64,000 nucleotides of DNA from Lingula anatina. Its lineage: Eukaryota > Brachiopoda > Lingulata > Lingulida > Lingulidae. The stretch's first letter is position 1, and every line of letters begins with the position of its first letter. The notes beneath the pieces are model-generated. The model ran no database searches, was not told where the DNA came from, and saw only the letters and a list, made by a program, of their open reading frames with translations. Positions 60,586 through 64,000 of this stretch are shown here, in pieces. The DNA is taken from positions 498,346-562,345 of the forward strand of contig NW_019774069.1 of assembly GCF_001039355.2 (NCBI RefSeq), written 5' to 3'. The position numbers and the translations under genes were made by a program.

Positions 60586-63500
60586 TAATCGTAAATCAAT
60601 TATATGCTTTCATGTAAATGCCGAGAACCATCAGCTTAGATCCGGTCTGATGGTGCTAATATACAAACCAGATGTATATCAAAATCGATTCCGTGATCAG
60701 TGTCAAAAACGTGTCCCGCATGTGAAGAGCAAACCACTGGAGTCGTACCTTTTGACTTTTACGTTCTCTTTAGGCTTCTTGTTAAGTCACAACTTAATGA
60801 AAGCAAAACATTTTCCAGATTGTCAAATCGCTGACTTACCAAGAAGCTTCCTCAATCTAATGCTCTTTGTCTCTGTCACTTAGACAGGCAACTAGAAAAG
60901 AAAGCCAGTGTTTCCGGAGCCTTTCGAAGAAAAGAGATGAGCGCAGCTTTCCAGGTTAAGCCCGAGGAGTGAATGATTACCACTGTGAAGTATATGTTCA
61001 TACACCTGATAAAGGTACTAATAAGCAGGATCAACAATCCTTCTTAATAATTTCAATCACATAATACGTGACTTTTCACAACTGTCCATTGATTATATAA
61101 ACGTCCTTATTGCCTGCTTCAAGTGTCCGAAACAATATTTCACCAAGCGTCAGGTCCTGGCCGCCGTCATCTTCGAGCACAAGGTTTCAAATAACGCTCT
61201 TGCTTGTCTGGTTTCAGTACGCAGATCTGAAAAGAACATAAGAGCTAAAGATACATCACAAAAAGGCGGTCGTAAGGTGAGATCAATCATTGAAATTAAT
61301 GGGAATTGGACGCTTTGCTTGAACTCAAAGCCATGGAGGTTCACAGCGGTAATCAGCAATAGCGGAGATGTATTTTTTCACGAGAGCTTTGTTTCATCTC
61401 TTTGAGTATGAGATAAAGAAGGCGTTTTAGCCCCATTAAGATACATTCATAATCGGTATAGCCATCAATAATTTTGTGTCGAACTTGCTATAGCGGCCTA
61501 TGTTAGAAAGTACTTTCATCGAAATGTAAACTTACTTCAATCTGTGAGTGCTACTTGAGTTCTCTGTAGCGGACCAAGCTCTTTGTCCTCCCTGGGCATT
61601 TCATTACTTTTCATAGGTAGTAACGTTTATGCTTGATTTAAGAAAAGCTTATGTTTTCGAAGGTAAAAATGCTTGTTTGTTTTAATAATCTAGTGAATGA
61701 GCCAAAATGGAGGGAGTTTAGCTACAAATTAGCGCCCTATTACTAACATAAGCCATGTATAACATGTTATAACTGCATTAGTTGTTAAACTACGTCGGGA
61801 TTAGAGATCAAGAACTGAAGCTGATGATGGCGAGAAAAGGCAAGGCCATCAATTCCGATGAGAATTTCGAAAGAAGTTTGCGAAATGATCCAAACTCGTT
61901 TAGATTGTTTTAAAAGAATGGGAAAGATGACGTTAGCAGCAGGGTATGCATGTTATGAAATAGCTAAATACAGGACAAAAGCAATCAGAGAGTAGCACAA
62001 AAGGGCACTATTGTAATAAATGGGAAAAAGTATCTAGTATGTAACCAAAATTAGAATCCGTTATCGGTCCCGATGTATCGATTATCCTACGACGTCGATG
62101 TGTTCAAAGCGATTCTACAATGCATTAAAACAAAAGTGCAAAGATACGTGAAAGTATATTAATGACAACCATATTTTGGTTCAATGAAGACAACGATGGA
62201 ATAAATGCCCAAAACGGTTTGTCAGAATGTTTTCAAAACGATTAAATCAAAAACATTGTCGTTCACTTGTCAACCCAATTTTGTTATTACACATGATTAA
62301 CGGTCAGTTGTACATTGTCTTTGCAGCGATTTGCTGGCCCTTAATTTTGTAACCAAGGTTTGTAAAAATGACTAGTTAAAAGAAAATTTTTTAAGTACTG
62401 ATGTGAAGACGTAGAAAGCCTGGCATGGATCTTAAGCTTAAAACAATACCCACGGAACGGATTGTAGCTTTATATAGGCGAGAAAGATTTTTCTGGAAGA
62501 AATGTTGATGGAAAACAGTGTAATTCAAAACCCTTTTAAAAAATATTTTAAAACTTGTGTTATTGTAGATGTACGTACTGTTTATTGCCCGGTCAACATA
62601 CCTGAATAAGTACAGAAATAACAATAACAGACACGTTTTCATTAAAATTTACAGATCTCTTCTTTTCAATAAAAACATTCATTATTTGAGGCACTTGTTA
62701 AAAATATAAAACATTTTGCACGAATGCACAAACGAGGTGACAGCACCGAAGGAACACCTGAATAAATTAAATAAACATGCCCGTCATATGTTGAAATAAA
62801 ACCATGAATTGCAGCCATAACTTGTAAGGATTCTATTCTGTAATTAACCCCGTATTTGGTAAACTTAAGTGACCTCACCGAACAAATGCGGTACATATGT
62901 GAAGGGAAATGTTTGCCAAAAGTCTTTCATTTCACGTGAATATATTTCTTTTTGCAGTATTTTATGCCAATATTATACACTGTACTAGTATCGATATGCT
63001 GTAGATATCGCTACAGGCAACTAATTTCCCTTTATCGTTGTGAGCAGATTAACACCCGACTCATCAACCTGAAAACTGCTGCAATTACCGTAGGTAACTG
63101 ATATCAAAACTTTCCATGCGTGTACGATGCTAAACAGTTACTGCGTAAACTTGGATTGGAGATAACTTTTTCTGACTTGAATGTACAACTGTACAGGCAC
63201 AACGCTAAACATTAACAGTGTTCGTACTTTTAAGTAAACTTGGATTGGAAATAACTTTCTGTTTTGATATTGACAATTCGAATAAATTTTCGCTATTTTG
63301 CTTATGAAAATTTATTTGGATTTTTTCTGCAAGAACACCGGTTGCTCGGAGGTAGAAGCAATTTGTTGCTATAGAAACCATGGACCATAATTGTTTTGTG
63401 TGTGACGGATATTACGATAGTCGGTGGAGCGTCTTTATAGCATGCATTTTTATGAAAGCTCTTAATACATTGATCATTGGCATTACTATACAAATGCCCC

Positions 63501-64000
63501 AACTACTCATGATTCCTTTGAATGAGAATGTTATCGCATGTACCATAAAGCATACCTTTTAGGCGAACGTATTCCCATGAAAAACAGAGCTGTTGCTGTG
63601 ATTTATATTTCACGAGCGTCGTCACGTAAACAAGAAATTTTACATATCTCCTCCCTTCTTGGCATTTCCCTCTCACTCAACAAATTAGCTTGGTGTAGCA
63701 TTACGTGTATTGCTTTCCACAGATATGAACGTGTATTCAGTATCAGAGATTCAATGTAAGGCGGTACGGGTCGACTCAAACAATGAGTAGGAGTAGAAAA
63801 ACAGGATAACAGTATCTGGGTAAAAATACTTTAAGACGGTTTGATCAGACAATCCATAAAACGACCATTTAGCGTCTGTTTGCACTAACAATTATCGGTG
63901 CAATCCATCACCTTAACCACATCTAAGGTCCCATGAGAACCGTGGTATAACATTAAGACAGAAAAATTGTTTTTTGTTTCCTTTTTATTTCAGTCTGCTT
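60586..64000. other. Upstream flank of the receptor gene, no gene seen
   Basis: Should contain the receptor promoter and any 5' non-coding exon, neither of which I can place. The 144-codon plus-strand frame overlapping the receptor start is a shadow. A diverged direct repeat, GTAAACTTGGATTGG plus AATAACTTT-like text, lies at 63145-63171 and 63235-63260. Confidence 0.45.

Noticed and set aside
63380-63759. Two adjacent plus-strand frames of 60 and 73 codons near the right edge
   Set aside because: Different frames, no domain, no good splice sites joining them.
1-64000. CRISPR arrays, operons, riboswitches, rRNA genes
   Set aside because: None seen; the window is animal nuclear DNA and its short repeats are microsatellites or transposon ends.

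Overview
The window is AT-rich, intron-rich animal nuclear DNA. Exons are short and joined by GT-AG introns whose phases match, there are long intergenic stretches and microsatellites, and small DNA transposons lie in introns and flanks. An intronless FoxQ2 gene, which placental mammals lack, and a GnRH/corazonin/AKH-type receptor point to an invertebrate. An invertebrate deuterostome (hemichordate, echinoderm or amphioxus) is my best guess from the gene types and general sequence texture, but the species is not determined.

Three real genes are supported. (1) Minus strand, 3203-11092 (or 11248): a seven-exon SHB/SHD/SHE/SHF-type SH2 adaptor. All six splice junctions agree in phase. It carries seven YxxP motifs, five of them YxxPW, ahead of a C-terminal SH2 domain. 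The large exon 3 holds one extra base, which shifts the frame. (2) Plus strand, 17846-19267: a single-exon forkhead factor, FoxQ2, with an EH1-like motif after the forkhead domain and a TATA/CCAAT candidate promoter about 300 bases upstream. (3) Minus strand, 43344-60585: a rhodopsin-class peptide receptor of the GnRH/corazonin/AKH family. It is split over four exons by introns of about 4.5-6.2 kb, and its serine-rich tail exon was found by splice phase.

Mobile DNA gathers around the receptor gene. A 2.65-kb Harbinger (PIF/HARBI1-like) element at 49283-51927 has about 43-base terminal inverted repeats and a 3-base target duplication. Its transposase carries two in-frame stops. It sits inside the right end of an older 255-base MITE whose own TAC duplication brackets the composite. 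A separate 295-base foldback lies a few bases inside the 5' splice site of the receptor's third exon. Failure to splice there would replace the serine-rich tail with a short ending encoded by the transposon. Related MITEs lie in introns of the SH2 adaptor gene.

Other structure: a hAT-like MITE with a perfect 5-base duplication (614-1058); a tandem array at 33995-35258 whose units carry direct-repeat AGGTCA half-sites; a template-switch-like inverted/direct triplication at 30195-30278; an inverted pair of short conserved open reading frames, each behind a splice acceptor, at 54098-54774; and a 40-residue single-membrane-span small ORF inside the last receptor intron. The 24 kb between FoxQ2 and the receptor tail holds no gene I can recognise. 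No tRNA, rRNA, CRISPR array or prokaryotic signal was seen.
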